From Aliishimia sp039978895 (lineage in GTDB: Bacteria; Pseudomonadota; Alphaproteobacteria; Rhodobacterales; Rhodobacteraceae): a stretch of 64,000 bases of DNA. The stretch's first letter is position 1. Every line of letters begins with the position of its first letter. A program made the position numbers and the translations under genes. Shown one piece after another: positions 1-8,125 of the stretch. Location: positions 248,001-312,000 of the forward strand of contig JBDWAL010000025.1 in the NCBI GenBank assembly GCA_039978895.1, read 5' to 3'. Below the pieces are notes generated by a model, which searched no databases, was not told the origin of the DNA, and worked only from the letters and a program-made list of their open reading frames with translations.

Positions 1-105
1 CTCGCTAACATTGTACAACTCGCCGACAACGAAGCTCTCAACAAATGTCGTCAGCGCAGTGCCATGTTCGTTGGTGATGAACTTGTTTGAGTCAATTTTT
101 GCCAT
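1..105 (-). CDS. Hypothetical protein, N-terminal part only
   Basis: Only the first 35 codons lie in the window; the gene runs off the left edge. It begins MAKIDSNKFITNEHG from an ATG at 105, with an AGGA ribosome-binding site about 8 bases upstream, which supports the start. I do not recognise the family. It lies back to back with the phage-type methylase module, so a phage or mobile-element origin is likely but not shown by the sequence of the fragment itself. Confidence 0.5.
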   Translation of the reverse strand, partial: MAKIDSNKFITNEHGTALTTFVESFVVGELYNVSE

Positions 106-218
106 TGGCGATTCCTTTTCTGAGTTGCTGCATCGGCAGGATATGCTGGTCGCCAAAGAAAGGTCTTTCAGCAAAGTTTTTCCGCACGATCAGCGGACAG
201 AACGTCAAGTTACCTCCC

Positions 219-324
219 TCTGGACCCGGCCCTTTGCTTCACCGCTCCGGGCAACTGCCTGTTTCAAGACGGTCCAGACACCTCGCGGGGCTGCGAATAC
301 CCAGTTTGAAGCCCCGTGCTTTTT
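219..324 (+). promoter_or_regulatory. Structured leader before methylase, copy 1
   Basis: TCTGGACC at 219-226 can pair with GGTCCAGA at 271-278. Downstream, GCGGGGCT (285-292) pairs with AGCCCCGT (310-317) and is followed by GC and five Ts, so it looks like an intrinsic terminator. It sits directly before the GGAGGG ribosome-binding site (325-330) and ATG (337). The arrangement suggests an attenuator or translational control element. Copy 2 at 36075-36180 keeps the same pairings with different bases. Confidence 0.55.
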
Positions 325-336
325 GGAGGGCGCATC

Positions 337-1071
337 ATGAAGGATAGCATCCAGATCGGGCCAGTGACGCTGTATCATGCTGACGCTTTTGACGTATTGC
401 CTGACTTGGCCGGTGTCGCGGATCTGTGCGTTTCGGACATGCCCTACAAGCTGACGTCCGGCGGTCGTGGCGAAAAAGATGATGGATCTATGTCGGGAAT
501 TTTCGACGCAGAAGCCTATGACAATTCCGGTGATCTGATGGCTATGGCGGAATGGTCGTCGATGATACCGCCGATCTACCGCGCGCTAAAACCAGATGCC
601 GACGCGTATTTCATGTGCAACGACAAGAATGTTCTGTTGTGTGGTGGGGCTTTGGTTGGGGCCGGGTTCAAGTTTCACAATCTGCTGGCTTGGGACAAGG
701 GCGCGCCGACGCCGAACCGCTGGTACATGAAAAACCTTGAATTCACGTTGTGCTGCTGGAAGGGAAAGGCCCGCGCAATCACTGATGCCGGGTCAAAGCA
801 GCTCTGGGCCTGCAACCGGCCAAAGCTGGGTTTGCAACCAACCGAAAAGCCGGTGAGCCTGATGGCGCACTACATTCGCAACTCAAGTGACTTTGGCGAT
901 GTGGTCATTGATCCGTTTTGCGGGTCTGGATCGACGCTTTTGGCTGCGGCTTCAGAGGGCAGGCGGTCCATCGGCATTGAAATCGAACGCATGTATTTCG
1001 AAGCGGCAAAGACCCGGTTGGAACAAGCCCAATCAGAGGGGCGGTTTTCAATGCTGGAGGACGCTCAATGA
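337..1071 (+). CDS. DNA N-6/N-4 methyltransferase, beta-class order (copy 1)
   Basis: Predicted S-adenosylmethionine-dependent DNA methylase of 244 residues. The catalytic motif IV SDMPY is near residue 33 and the SAM-binding motif DPFCGSGST near residue 192, so motif IV precedes motif I as in beta-class enzymes. It is short and lacks the C-terminal domain of CcrM-type enzymes, like many phage Dam-type proteins. The start at 337 follows GGAGGG. Compared with copy 2, the usual HPTxKP motif reads QPTEKP and a tyrosine in the EFTLY segment is cysteine, so this copy may be drifting. It overlaps the next gene by ATGA. The recognition site cannot be told from sequence. Confidence 0.85.
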   Translation: MKDSIQIGPVTLYHADAFDVLPDLAGVADLCVSDMPYKLTSGGRGEKDDGSMSGIFDAEAYDNSGDLMAMAEWSSMIPPIYRALKPDADAYFMCNDKNVLLCGGALVGAGFKFHNLLAWDKGAPTPNRWYMKNLEFTLCCWKGKARAITDAGSKQLWACNRPKLGLQPTEKPVSLMAHYIRNSSDFGDVVIDPFCGSGSTLLAAASEGRRSIGIEIERMYFEAAKTRLEQAQSEGRFSMLEDAQ

Positions 1072-1565
1072 AAGTCGAAATCGCCAGCAACGGGCTTTCA
1101 TCGATGGTCTGTCAAGGCCGTCACACAACTCAGATTGTGGGCTTGGAGGATGCGGAATGCTGGCTGAAATTCTACGAAAAATTGGCCGCAGGCAAATCTG
1201 GCCAACACTACACCAAAGCAGTTGCCGCCTTTTCAGAGGCGCTAGAGGGCATGAAAAGGCCCAGAGGATATGACATGGCTCGGACAATAGTGCAGCCAAC
1301 CATCCGTTACCATTTGAGGCCCGATCTGACAGGCATCTGCTATTGCCGCGCAAGTGGCGTATATAAGCTCCATACAAAGACGTTGTTGCGTTTCATGCGG
1401 CCAATGCTTGCGAAAACTCTCTATGTCGTCGCGTGTCCAGGCTGCAAACCCGTCTACTCGCAGGTGCCTTTCGTTTGTCGACCAGTTTGGCTGGGTCGTG
1501 ATCAAGCAGGCCGCAAGCGACCCAATAGCGACCTAGGGCGCGCCAGACTTTCAGACGGTTGTTAG
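1068..1565 (+). CDS. Chimeric small protein: phage N-terminus, unrelated tail
   Basis: The first 66 codons match the 67-residue protein at 36924-37127, and the start overlaps the methylase stop by ATGA as it does there. In copy 2 a TAG ends the gene; here the homology breaks at about 1268 and the frame runs on through sequence that is antisense to the decayed integrase. The long tail is therefore probably an accident of the junction, and the gene is best seen as a truncated copy. No function is known for the family. Confidence 0.4.
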   Translation: MKVEIASNGLSSMVCQGRHTTQIVGLEDAECWLKFYEKLAAGKSGQHYTKAVAAFSEALEGMKRPRGYDMARTIVQPTIRYHLRPDLTGICYCRASGVYKLHTKTLLRFMRPMLAKTLYVVACPGCKPVYSQVPFVCRPVWLGRDQAGRKRPNSDLGRARLSDGC

Positions 1566-1704
1566 CTGGGGGCGGCGAGTAGTTTGCACGCGAGCTGCGG
1601 ATTTGGCGTGTGCGCAGTGTTTGCAAAGTTGCCGCGCCATAGGTTTCTTGGATTCCTTTGAGGAAAGTGCACCAGCGGGCACGGGTGGATGCTGCCAAGG
1701 ACAA
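1242..1704 (-). pseudogene. Decayed tyrosine integrase
   Basis: Two overlapping minus-strand frames together read as the middle of a phage integrase. The frame starting at 1704 has an N-terminal part with RALGRYW and HDPAKLVDKRK. The frame covering 1242-1505 continues with a segment (AWTRDDIESFRKHW, then ERL-type helix text) typical of the start of the catalytic domain in rhodobacterial phage integrases. The region that should hold the first catalytic arginine (TGxRxSD type) reads TCAAIADA, so the arginine is lost. A frameshift separates the two parts, and everything after about 1266, including the HxxR and tyrosine region, is missing at the junction with the methylase module. Confidence 0.65.
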
Positions 1705-1904
1705 AAAATGGTCCGACGCTTGATGGGACCGAATAGCTGCGCCTAGCTGCCGTTCGCACCAAACCCGTCTAACGGCAGCTCCCAGCCCAAAGCGGACCTC
1801 GCTTTCCAGAGAATGGGCAAAAAACCTAACTCTGCTGCAGGCGCGAAATCGACCAATTCGAATTTGGAAAGCAACTATTCAAGCTGTGGAACCCGGGCAG
1901 AACC

Positions 1905-2570
1905 GTTAGATGAGCGTTATGATCTCATTTTGGAGCCTATTTTCCCGGCACGTCGGGCGTAGGTTCGCTTGTCACTTTGCTATTGTGCTTCGATTGTTTG
2001 GCTATTTCGTCGCCTTGAATTGCCATGCGCCGATCAACACTTACACAGATTTGCGCAAATCATGATGGGTCTGATCGTTTAACACGGAGATAAAAAGATT
2101 GTCATGATTGATGCCACCTATTTGAAAACTCATCGCATCGCGACTTACATGAGCGTCAAAAAGCGGGGCATGGGCGTTTGATTGTGTGGACCAAAGGGTG
2201 CGTGAATACTAAGCTTCAAGCCGCCTGCGACAGTCAGGGGCGGCCCATCAGTTTCTTTGTCACCGGGCGCAGGCCAGCGATTACATCGGAGCAAGGGCGC
2301 TGCTGAGCGGCTTGCCGAACGTCGACTGGCTGCTTGGTGATCGTTGCTAAGATGCAGATTGGTTCGGAGAAACCCTTGAAGGCAAGGGCATACGACCATG
2401 CATCCCCGGTGGAAAGTCTCCTGCCAAAGCTGTTCGATACGACAAGCGTAGGTGCGAGAACGCCGTAAACGCGTTGAGATCATGCTCAGGAGGCTGAAAG
2501 GTTGGCGACGGATCGCAACCTGCTGCGACCGATTCCACGAGGTTTTTCTCGCCGCACCCGTCATTTACTT
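1905..2570 (+). pseudogene. IS5-family transposase remnant
   Basis: Several frames read as broken pieces of an IS5/IS427-type transposase. From 2104 the text MIDATYLKTHR followed by a VKKRG segment is the usual start of the DDE domain. Further on, pieces around 2240-2350 match the GRPISF and WLLGDR regions, and 2450-2560 matches the ERRKRVEIML...LKGWRRIAT tail. Stops and frameshifts lie between the pieces, so it cannot be active. Terminal inverted repeats were not found. It marks the left region as a mobile-element graveyard. Confidence 0.65.
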
Positions 2571-2862
2571 GTTACAAGTCTTGACCCTAAAAGGGTATTT
2601 AGGGCAAGCCCTTCCAAAGAAAGAGGAAGTACGCTCAAAATTCAATTTGCGTAACAAAGCCATATTGATGCAAGACCACCGTAATTGAAAGTCGAACATC
2701 TTTCTAAGATCTATGATGTTTCCCAGTTTTTGTAGCTTGATTCCTAAGGAGTTAGGGGCAATGGATGAAACAAATCAATACCTCCCACGAAGATGGAAGG
2801 TGATTGAGGTCTATCAGAAATTCTGCTTCAAGAGCCAATTGTTGTCTAAATATTCACAGATC

Positions 2863-3285
2863 TTAGTCACCGTTTTCGAAGAAAAGGTGGACATCAGATT
2901 CATTGATTAACGACCTGACCTTTTGAGATTTGCTGTGTTCTTTGTTCAATTCCATTTTACTCATTCTTTTTTTTATTTCCCCCAATTTCACAACGGATAT
3001 CAGAGGCTCTAAATCAAAGCTTATACCCGTGAGATTTACTTCTTCATGTGTCTTCAAGGATAAGTGTTCAAAAATAGAGGCAAGGTCAGTTTGGACCTGC
3101 CGGATGTAATCCAACCTTTGCATCTCGATCAAAGGCATGTCTGCATCTTTCTTTCCACAGGAAACCCAATCCACCAGAGTTTCTTCCAATCCTTCAACCT
3201 CGCATTCACATTTCTTCAAAGCATCCTTGCATTCCAATAGTATTGTGTACAGTGGCACTCGCTCTGGGAAAGATTCCGATTTCAT
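2863..3285 (-). CDS. Small chemotaxis-operon protein with CheZ/CheT-like DxxxQ motif
   Basis: 140 residues, mostly predicted helix. It starts at 3285 with an ATGA overlap on the stop of the upstream cheY, so the two are translationally coupled. The helix QRLDYIRQVQTDL holds D59 and Q63, a DxxxQ arrangement. In CheZ (D143/Q147 in E. coli) and the CheT proteins of rhizobia, this pair binds and dephosphorylates CheY-P. Its place directly after cheY fits that role. The match is by motif and context only; overall similarity to CheZ is not visible by eye. It is the last gene of the operon. Confidence 0.6.
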   Translation of the reverse strand: MKSESFPERVPLYTILLECKDALKKCECEVEGLEETLVDWVSCGKKDADMPLIEMQRLDYIRQVQTDLASIFEHLSLKTHEEVNLTGISFDLEPLISVVKLGEIKKRMSKMELNKEHSKSQKVRSLINESDVHLFFENGD

Positions 3286-3668
3286 AATGGTCCAACTACG
3301 GCTTCTATACACTTCCTCAAATCTGCTGGATCAAAGGGCTTTTTTAAGAAATTGTTCATTCCTAGTTTCTTTCCATAGTCAATTATCTGTTGCTCTGCTC
3401 GCCCTGTTATTAGAATAAATCCTAGACCCTTTGTCTTTTCGTCACTCCTCAACCTTTGAAGAAGGTGAAGTCCATCCATGTTTGGCATGTTGTAATCGGA
3501 AATGACCATATGTACTGGAGATTTGGCTAAAACCTCAAGTGCATCTGCCCCATTCTCGGCAGTCGAAACGTTTCTGACGCCAAAAGCTTCTAGAGCTTGT
3601 GTTATTAATCCACGACTGGTAGACATATCATCCACCACCATTATTCTTATCTGATCTCTTAGAGCCAT
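3282..3668 (-). CDS. cheY: CheY-type response regulator (operon distal copy)
   Basis: Single receiver domain of 128 residues with no output domain. The acidic pair is at D13/D14, the phosphoacceptor is D58 in the ISDYNMPNMDG segment and the conserved lysine is K110 in KKPFDP. The start at 3668 lies 1 base after the cheR stop. An upstream in-frame ATG at 3740 would add residues lying inside cheR and is not needed. It would receive phosphate from CheA and act on the flagellar motor or as a phosphate sink. It is one of two CheY proteins in this operon. Confidence 0.9.
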   Translation of the reverse strand: MALRDQIRIMVVDDMSTSRGLITQALEAFGVRNVSTAENGADALEVLAKSPVHMVISDYNMPNMDGLHLLQRLRSDEKTKGLGFILITGRAEQQIIDYGKKLGMNNFLKKPFDPADLRKCIEAVVGPL

Positions 3669-3669
3669 G

Positions 3670-4557
3670 CTACACGGTTTCCTCAGGTGAGAAGTTGATT
3701 TGAGTTTTATTTTCTTCCATTTTTCTATAAGCGGTAGCACCAGCTGACGAAAACTTGTCGGAATTGATTCGTTCGGAATGCCCTACGAAGAAAATGCCAT
3801 CATCCTTTAATATGTTGTGGAATCTTGGCCACAATTGATCTTGAGTAATCGCGTCAAAGTAAATGATGACGTTTCGGCAGAAAATTACATCAAAAGACCC
3901 CTTCATTGGCCACTTCTCAATTAGGTTCAATGGTTTGAAGGTCACCAGATCCTTTATTTTGTCGATTACAGCGAAGTTTTTAGTGCCGCTTATCGATTTT
4001 TCAATTTTAAAAAACTGATGTAAATCTGTTTCAGCTAACCCTCCGATTTGCCCTTCTTCGTATCGCCCTTCTTGAGCAAACCTGAGAACTTTTTTGTCAA
4101 TGTCGGTCGCCAAAATCTTGCAGTTCTCTTTCGTGAATTTTTCGCTGTGCTTTGTGAGCAAAATGGCCAATGAGTAAGGTTCTTGTCCGTTCGAACATCC
4201 CGCTGACCAAAGTCTAATTGGTTCGCCGTGCTCAACGCGTTCTAAAAAGGTATCCAAGAGTTCTTCTTTTAAAAAGTCAAAGTGATGAGGTTCACGAAAG
4301 AAGCTGGATACGTTGGTCGTCAAGGCTGAAATCATCTCTACTTTTTCGGATTTCCCTTCGTGACTTGAAACGTACTGACAGTAATCTAGGATGTTTCCGA
4401 TCCCCAAAACCTTCAATCTGTGCCTTAATCTGGATTGTATCATCGCTGATTTCGATGGCGCGAGCACTAAGCCAGCTTCTTGATATGCTAATTTTGACAG
4501 AGCATTGAAGCCATGATCTACAGGTCTTGGATCAGTTTCTGGTTTCATGTTGTTCAT
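3670..4557 (-). CDS. cheR: Chemoreceptor glutamate methyltransferase CheR
   Basis: 295 residues. The N-terminal helical domain carries ALTTNVSSFFRE, typical of CheR, followed by a SAM-binding LWSAGCSNGQEPYSLA segment. FCRNVIIYF and the GHSERI end of the fold are also present. CheR methylates glutamates on chemoreceptors for adaptation, using SAM. The start at 4557 overlaps the cheW stop in ATGA; the longer frame to 4758 would lie inside cheW. No cheB methylesterase is found next to it. Confidence 0.92.
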   Translation of the reverse strand: MNNMKPETDPRPVDHGFNALSKLAYQEAGLVLAPSKSAMIQSRLRHRLKVLGIGNILDYCQYVSSHEGKSEKVEMISALTTNVSSFFREPHHFDFLKEELLDTFLERVEHGEPIRLWSAGCSNGQEPYSLAILLTKHSEKFTKENCKILATDIDKKVLRFAQEGRYEEGQIGGLAETDLHQFFKIEKSISGTKNFAVIDKIKDLVTFKPLNLIEKWPMKGSFDVIFCRNVIIYFDAITQDQLWPRFHNILKDDGIFFVGHSERINSDKFSSAGATAYRKMEENKTQINFSPEETV

Positions 4558-5009
4558 GCTGCAGCTGATTCCAGTTTGGCGATAATATTCTCCAGTTCCA
4601 AGACCCGGATCATTCTGTCGTCTATCAAACTTAGGGAGCGGATCGTATTTGCGCCGGGCTCTGTTCCTAGTTCGGGTGGAGATTGCATGTCCTCTTCGGA
4701 TAATGCAATAATGTCTGATACAGCGTCCACCAAGAGACCTGTCATTCCATCTTTGCACTTTACCACAATGATCACGTTTCGCTCGGTGGTTTCGATGGGC
4801 GGAAGGCCTAATCGTGCAGCTAGATCCATAACTGGCAATACCGTTCCTCGCAAGTTTATTACGCCACGCATGAATGCAGGTGCATGGGGCATTGGTGTTG
4901 TCTTGGTCCAGCCTCGGATTTCGCGAACTGACATGATATCAAGTGCATATTCTTGCTGGCTCAATTTGAACGTAAGCAGTTCGCTACTGCCCTTTTCTAA
5001 TTCTGTCAT
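4554..5009 (-). CDS. cheW: Chemotaxis scaffold protein CheW
   Basis: 151 residues forming a single CheW domain. Typical text includes ALDIMSVREIRGW, MRGVINLRGTVLPVMDLA and GLLVDAVSDII. CheW links chemoreceptors to the CheA kinase at the membrane array. It starts at 5009 with an ATGA overlap on the cheA stop and ends overlapping the cheR start in the same way, so the genes are tightly coupled. Confidence 0.95.
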   Translation of the reverse strand: MTELEKGSSELLTFKLSQQEYALDIMSVREIRGWTKTTPMPHAPAFMRGVINLRGTVLPVMDLAARLGLPPIETTERNVIIVVKCKDGMTGLLVDAVSDIIALSEEDMQSPPELGTEPGANTIRSLSLIDDRMIRVLELENIIAKLESAAA

Positions 5010-7297
5010 GCTACAGCTCCATTGTTCGCAGTGTTTTCTGAAACTAATCGTACTGAACTGGCTTGGTTAATGATATCGGTTGGATCTAAGATCAGGGCGA
5101 TTTGGCCGTCTCCAAGAATTGTTGCTGCGGCAATTCCCGGCGCTCGATAGAAACTGTCATCGAGGCCTTTTATTACGACTTGCCTTTGATCTTTTATGTC
5201 ATCAATCATCAATGCAGATTTTTGTCCATCTTCTTGGGCAATTAGCAGAACAACGCAGCCCGAGGGGTCGTCTAACGGTGCCCTATATCCTAACTCTACT
5301 CCAAGATCGAAGAGAGGTACGAAATCTCCACGAACGCGAATAGCCTTAACGCCAGGGCGAATTTCATCGAGATATAGGTCGCTTAACGTTAGTGTTTCCA
5401 TGACCAAGTTAAGCGGCACAACAAGAGTTTCGCCAGCCACTTGGACCACCATGCCGTCTAATACGGCTAAGGTAAGAGGTAATGAAATCGAAAATGTCGT
5501 GCCTACGCCACTTTCGGATGTAATTGTTATTCTTCCGCCCAGGGCTTGAATGGCGGTTTTGACGACATCCATCCCCACGCCGCGACCTGAGAGATCGGAA
5601 ACAACTTTTGCTGTGGAGAAACCAGGCAAGAACAATAGATTGTCAATTTCTGTGTCAGATAGGTTGGCCTCTTCGGGTACCAAGCCCTTGCTGATTGCAA
5701 TTTCCAGAACTTTCGCTCTGTTTATGCCTCCGCCGTCATCAGAGACTTCAATTACGACGCGACCAGATTTGTGCGATGCTGCGAGACGAACCATGCCCTG
5801 TTTCGGTTTCCCTGCGGCGACACGCTCTTCGGTCGTTTCCAAGCCATGATCAACAGCGTTTCTGATCATGTGCGTTAGGGGATCTGCAAGCCGTTCAATG
5901 ACTGTTTTATCGACTTCAGTGTTTTCGCCTTCAGCGTTTAATCGAACATCTTTTTTGACGGCGGCCGAAGCTTCGCGAACAATTCGGGACATTCTTTGAA
6001 ACAGTGACTTCACGGGTTGGGCCCTGATCATCATCACACTGTCTTGAATGTCGCGGGTCAACCTTTGGAATTCCTCGAGGCCGTTCATGGCATCTGAGTG
6101 CGAGGACAACCCGGATTGTTCCAAGCTTTGTGAAAGCATGGCTTGGTTGATCACCAGTTCACCAACGAGGTTAACCAACCGCTCGATGCGATCAAGGTCT
6201 ACGCGGACAACAGATTTTGCAGCCTGCGCAGCTGGTTTTGGCGCCGATGCTTTGGGCTTGGCGTCTTTAACTGGGGGAGGTGATTGACTGGTGTCCACAG
6301 TTTTTTCTTCTTTCGCTTCGACCGATGGTTCTGACGGTTGTGGTGGCAGGTCTTCTGGTTGTTGCATCGGTTCTGTCGCGGGTTCTAAGACAGGTGGCGG
6401 TGTGTCAGGAATTGACGGAGCAGGCGCTTCGACTACTGGGGTTGGCTTTTTTTTTTCTTCGGAGGTCCCGCTGGAATATGGCGTTACTTCTAATGCACAG
6501 AGACCTTCAACAAACTCAAAAACAGATTGGATTTCTGCTGTGTCTGCTTCGGTTTTGATCGCGATAGACCAATGCATGTGTGGTTTTTCGGGGACGAAGT
6601 CTTCCAGTTTTGGAAGGTCTTCGAAAATTAACTCAACTTTGCATTCACCCAATTCGTGCAAGCCACGCAGCAGATGAAAGGGCTCGTTCCCAGTTTCGAA
6701 AAGTTCAGCAAAGGGGCGGAAAATAACCGTATAATCAAATTCTGCAGATGCACTGCCTTGATCAATATCGAGAACGGGAGCCGGGGCACTTGGCGCCAAG
6801 TTATCTAGATCAGGCATTCCGCCGCCGCCCAAGCCGAGATCAAGAGCGAGACCCATCGGCTGAAATTCGATTTCTTCAGCTTCAGCTTCCTCGGCGTCCT
6901 CCGCACCGATAAGGGCGTCAAATTGGACGAGAAGCTCTTTTGAGCGGTCGTCAGGAATTTCCCCATCGTCGCGACTAATTCGAACCAGATCGGCCACGTG
7001 GTCCGCCGCTTGGAAGAAAAGTTTAAGGGCGTTTTCGTCGGCAACCAACCGGCCGACGCGGACTTCGTCCAACGCGGTTTCGTATCGGTGTGCAAATCGA
7101 ACGAGTGACTCGAGCCCGAATGCACCGGCCCCACCTTTTATTGAATGTACTGCTCGAAAGACGATGTTGATGGTTTCGGAGTCATTTTCACCGTCGTCCA
7201 TCGTCTGCAAGCCGTCTTGCAATGCTTCTAGCAGCTCCTCACATTCAATGAAGAATGAGGCGCGGATTTCTGCCATTGGGTCCATGTCGTCACTCAT
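5006..7297 (-). CDS. cheA: Chemotaxis histidine kinase CheA
   Basis: 763 residues. An N-terminal HPt domain has the phosphorylated H51 in AVHSIKGGAGAF. A long acidic and proline-rich linker (about 140-380) contains a P2-like insert. Next come the dimerisation helices (RIERLVNLVGELVINQAML), then the ATPase domain with HMIRNAVDHGLE (N box), DDGGGI (G1), FLPGFST and GRGVGMDVV. A CheW-like regulatory domain closes the protein. CheA autophosphorylates in response to receptors and passes phosphate to CheY. It lies 12 bases after the upstream cheY and overlaps cheW by ATGA. Confidence 0.96.
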   Translation of the reverse strand: MSDDMDPMAEIRASFFIECEELLEALQDGLQTMDDGENDSETINIVFRAVHSIKGGAGAFGLESLVRFAHRYETALDEVRVGRLVADENALKLFFQAADHVADLVRISRDDGEIPDDRSKELLVQFDALIGAEDAEEAEAEEIEFQPMGLALDLGLGGGGMPDLDNLAPSAPAPVLDIDQGSASAEFDYTVIFRPFAELFETGNEPFHLLRGLHELGECKVELIFEDLPKLEDFVPEKPHMHWSIAIKTEADTAEIQSVFEFVEGLCALEVTPYSSGTSEEKKKPTPVVEAPAPSIPDTPPPVLEPATEPMQQPEDLPPQPSEPSVEAKEEKTVDTSQSPPPVKDAKPKASAPKPAAQAAKSVVRVDLDRIERLVNLVGELVINQAMLSQSLEQSGLSSHSDAMNGLEEFQRLTRDIQDSVMMIRAQPVKSLFQRMSRIVREASAAVKKDVRLNAEGENTEVDKTVIERLADPLTHMIRNAVDHGLETTEERVAAGKPKQGMVRLAASHKSGRVVIEVSDDGGGINRAKVLEIAISKGLVPEEANLSDTEIDNLLFLPGFSTAKVVSDLSGRGVGMDVVKTAIQALGGRITITSESGVGTTFSISLPLTLAVLDGMVVQVAGETLVVPLNLVMETLTLSDLYLDEIRPGVKAIRVRGDFVPLFDLGVELGYRAPLDDPSGCVVLLIAQEDGQKSALMIDDIKDQRQVVIKGLDDSFYRAPGIAAATILGDGQIALILDPTDIINQASSVRLVSENTANNGAVA

Positions 7298-7309
7298 CGT
7301 TTGACTTCC

Positions 7310-7675
7310 TTATCCAGCGACCATTTGCAGAGCTTTAATTAGCTTTGTCGGATCAAACGGTTTCACGATCCATCCCGTTGCCCCTGCGTTGCGGGCGCGC
7401 ATCTTTAGTTCGGGCGAACTTTCGGTTGTGAGAACCAAGATTGGCGTGGCGCGGTGTTTGTCTTGGCCGCGCACCGCATCGATGAAACCAAATCCATCCA
7501 TGCGGGGCATATTGATGTCTGTAATGATTGCATCGGGCGCAAGACCGTCAAGAACTTCAAGGCCGTGGATCCCGTCATCTGCGGTGTGTACTTCGAAGTC
7601 TTCTGTATTCAGCACCATTTTGATCATGTTTCGCATGGTGCGGCTGTCATCCACCGCGAGGATTTCCAAGGTCAT
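7310..7675 (-). CDS. cheY: CheY-type response regulator (operon proximal copy)
   Basis: 121 residues, single receiver domain. The acidic residues are D9/D10, the phosphoacceptor D53 in ITDINMPRMDG, and the conserved lysine K105 in VKPFDP. It overlaps the STAS gene stop by ATGA and lies just before cheA. It is closer to the classical CheY position in alphaproteobacterial operons than the second copy near cheR, but which of the two drives the motor cannot be told. Confidence 0.92.
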   Translation of the reverse strand: MTLEILAVDDSRTMRNMIKMVLNTEDFEVHTADDGIHGLEVLDGLAPDAIITDINMPRMDGFGFIDAVRGQDKHRATPILVLTTESSPELKMRARNAGATGWIVKPFDPTKLIKALQMVAG

Positions 7676-7944
7676 ATTTTGCCTTCCGTGAGCTGCTCTG
7701 GGGCAGTCCCCATCAATTTCATTTGGTCCAAAACTTTGTCGGTGCTGCCGATCATTTGGAATGTATCGCCGCGTTTGATGACGGTTTTGGCTACGACTGC
7801 GAGAGTTTGAAGGCCGAGGGCACCCATATGCGACACTTCGGAGGCGTCGACTGAAACGGGGCCATTGATGTCGCGCAATTCATTGGCCAATCGAACGGCT
7901 GCCGGTAAATCTAGGCGGGCCGGTAGTTTGATGTCGCCGCTCAT
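7672..7944 (-). CDS. STAS-domain protein, first gene of the chemotaxis operon
   Basis: 90 residues, one STAS domain (SpoIIAA/MlaB-like fold). The segment VDASEVSHMGALGL aligns with the phosphorylation loop of anti-sigma factor antagonists, but the usual DSSG serine is replaced by alanine, so classical phosphorylation is unlikely. I chose the ATG at 7944; a frame up to 7995 is open but covers a dyad (CTCATTC at 7991-7997, GAATGAG at 8008-8014) that may be regulatory. It overlaps cheY by ATGA. Its role in the operon is not known. Confidence 0.8.
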   Translation of the reverse strand: MSGDIKLPARLDLPAAVRLANELRDINGPVSVDASEVSHMGALGLQTLAVVAKTVIKRGDTFQMIGSTDKVLDQMKLMGTAPEQLTEGKI

Positions 7945-8071
7945 AAGCAGCACCCCATGGAATTGGTGAGCGGGAAATACATGTAACAACCTCATTCGGC
8001 GATTCCTGAATGAGCTTTGTTTAACTGGCTGCTTATTAATGGACCGTTACGCCAACAAAGTTATTTGGCAC

Positions 8072-8102
8072 AAAAAAAGCCCCAGTGCGCAAACACTGAG
8101 GC
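8072..8102 (-). terminator. Intrinsic terminator after methyltransferase operon
   Basis: Reading the minus strand, GCCTCAGTG pairs with CACTGGGGC around a six-base loop (stem 8079-8087 with 8094-8102), followed by seven Ts (8072-8078). It lies 24 bases beyond the stop of the folate methyltransferase gene and separates that operon from the chemotaxis operon. Confidence 0.9.
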
Positions 8103-8125
8103 TTAAAAGTTAAAATGAGAGGAGT

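Larger units (their letters stand above)
159..1268. repeat. Duplicated methylase module, copy 1
   Basis: About 1.1 kb here is nearly identical to 36015-37126 in the prophage (constant offset of 35856). It covers a leader, the DNA methylase gene and 66 codons of a small downstream gene. Identity stops in the middle of that small gene, where sequence complementary to a decayed integrase begins. The left boundary is near a GAAAGGTCTTTC stretch. This is best explained as the remnant of a second, related prophage. Confidence 0.9.

Noticed and set aside
2713..2910. 65-residue plus-strand open frame before the chemotaxis operon
   Set aside because: No family-like text, no ribosome-binding site, and it runs into the tail of the CheZ-like gene on the other strand.
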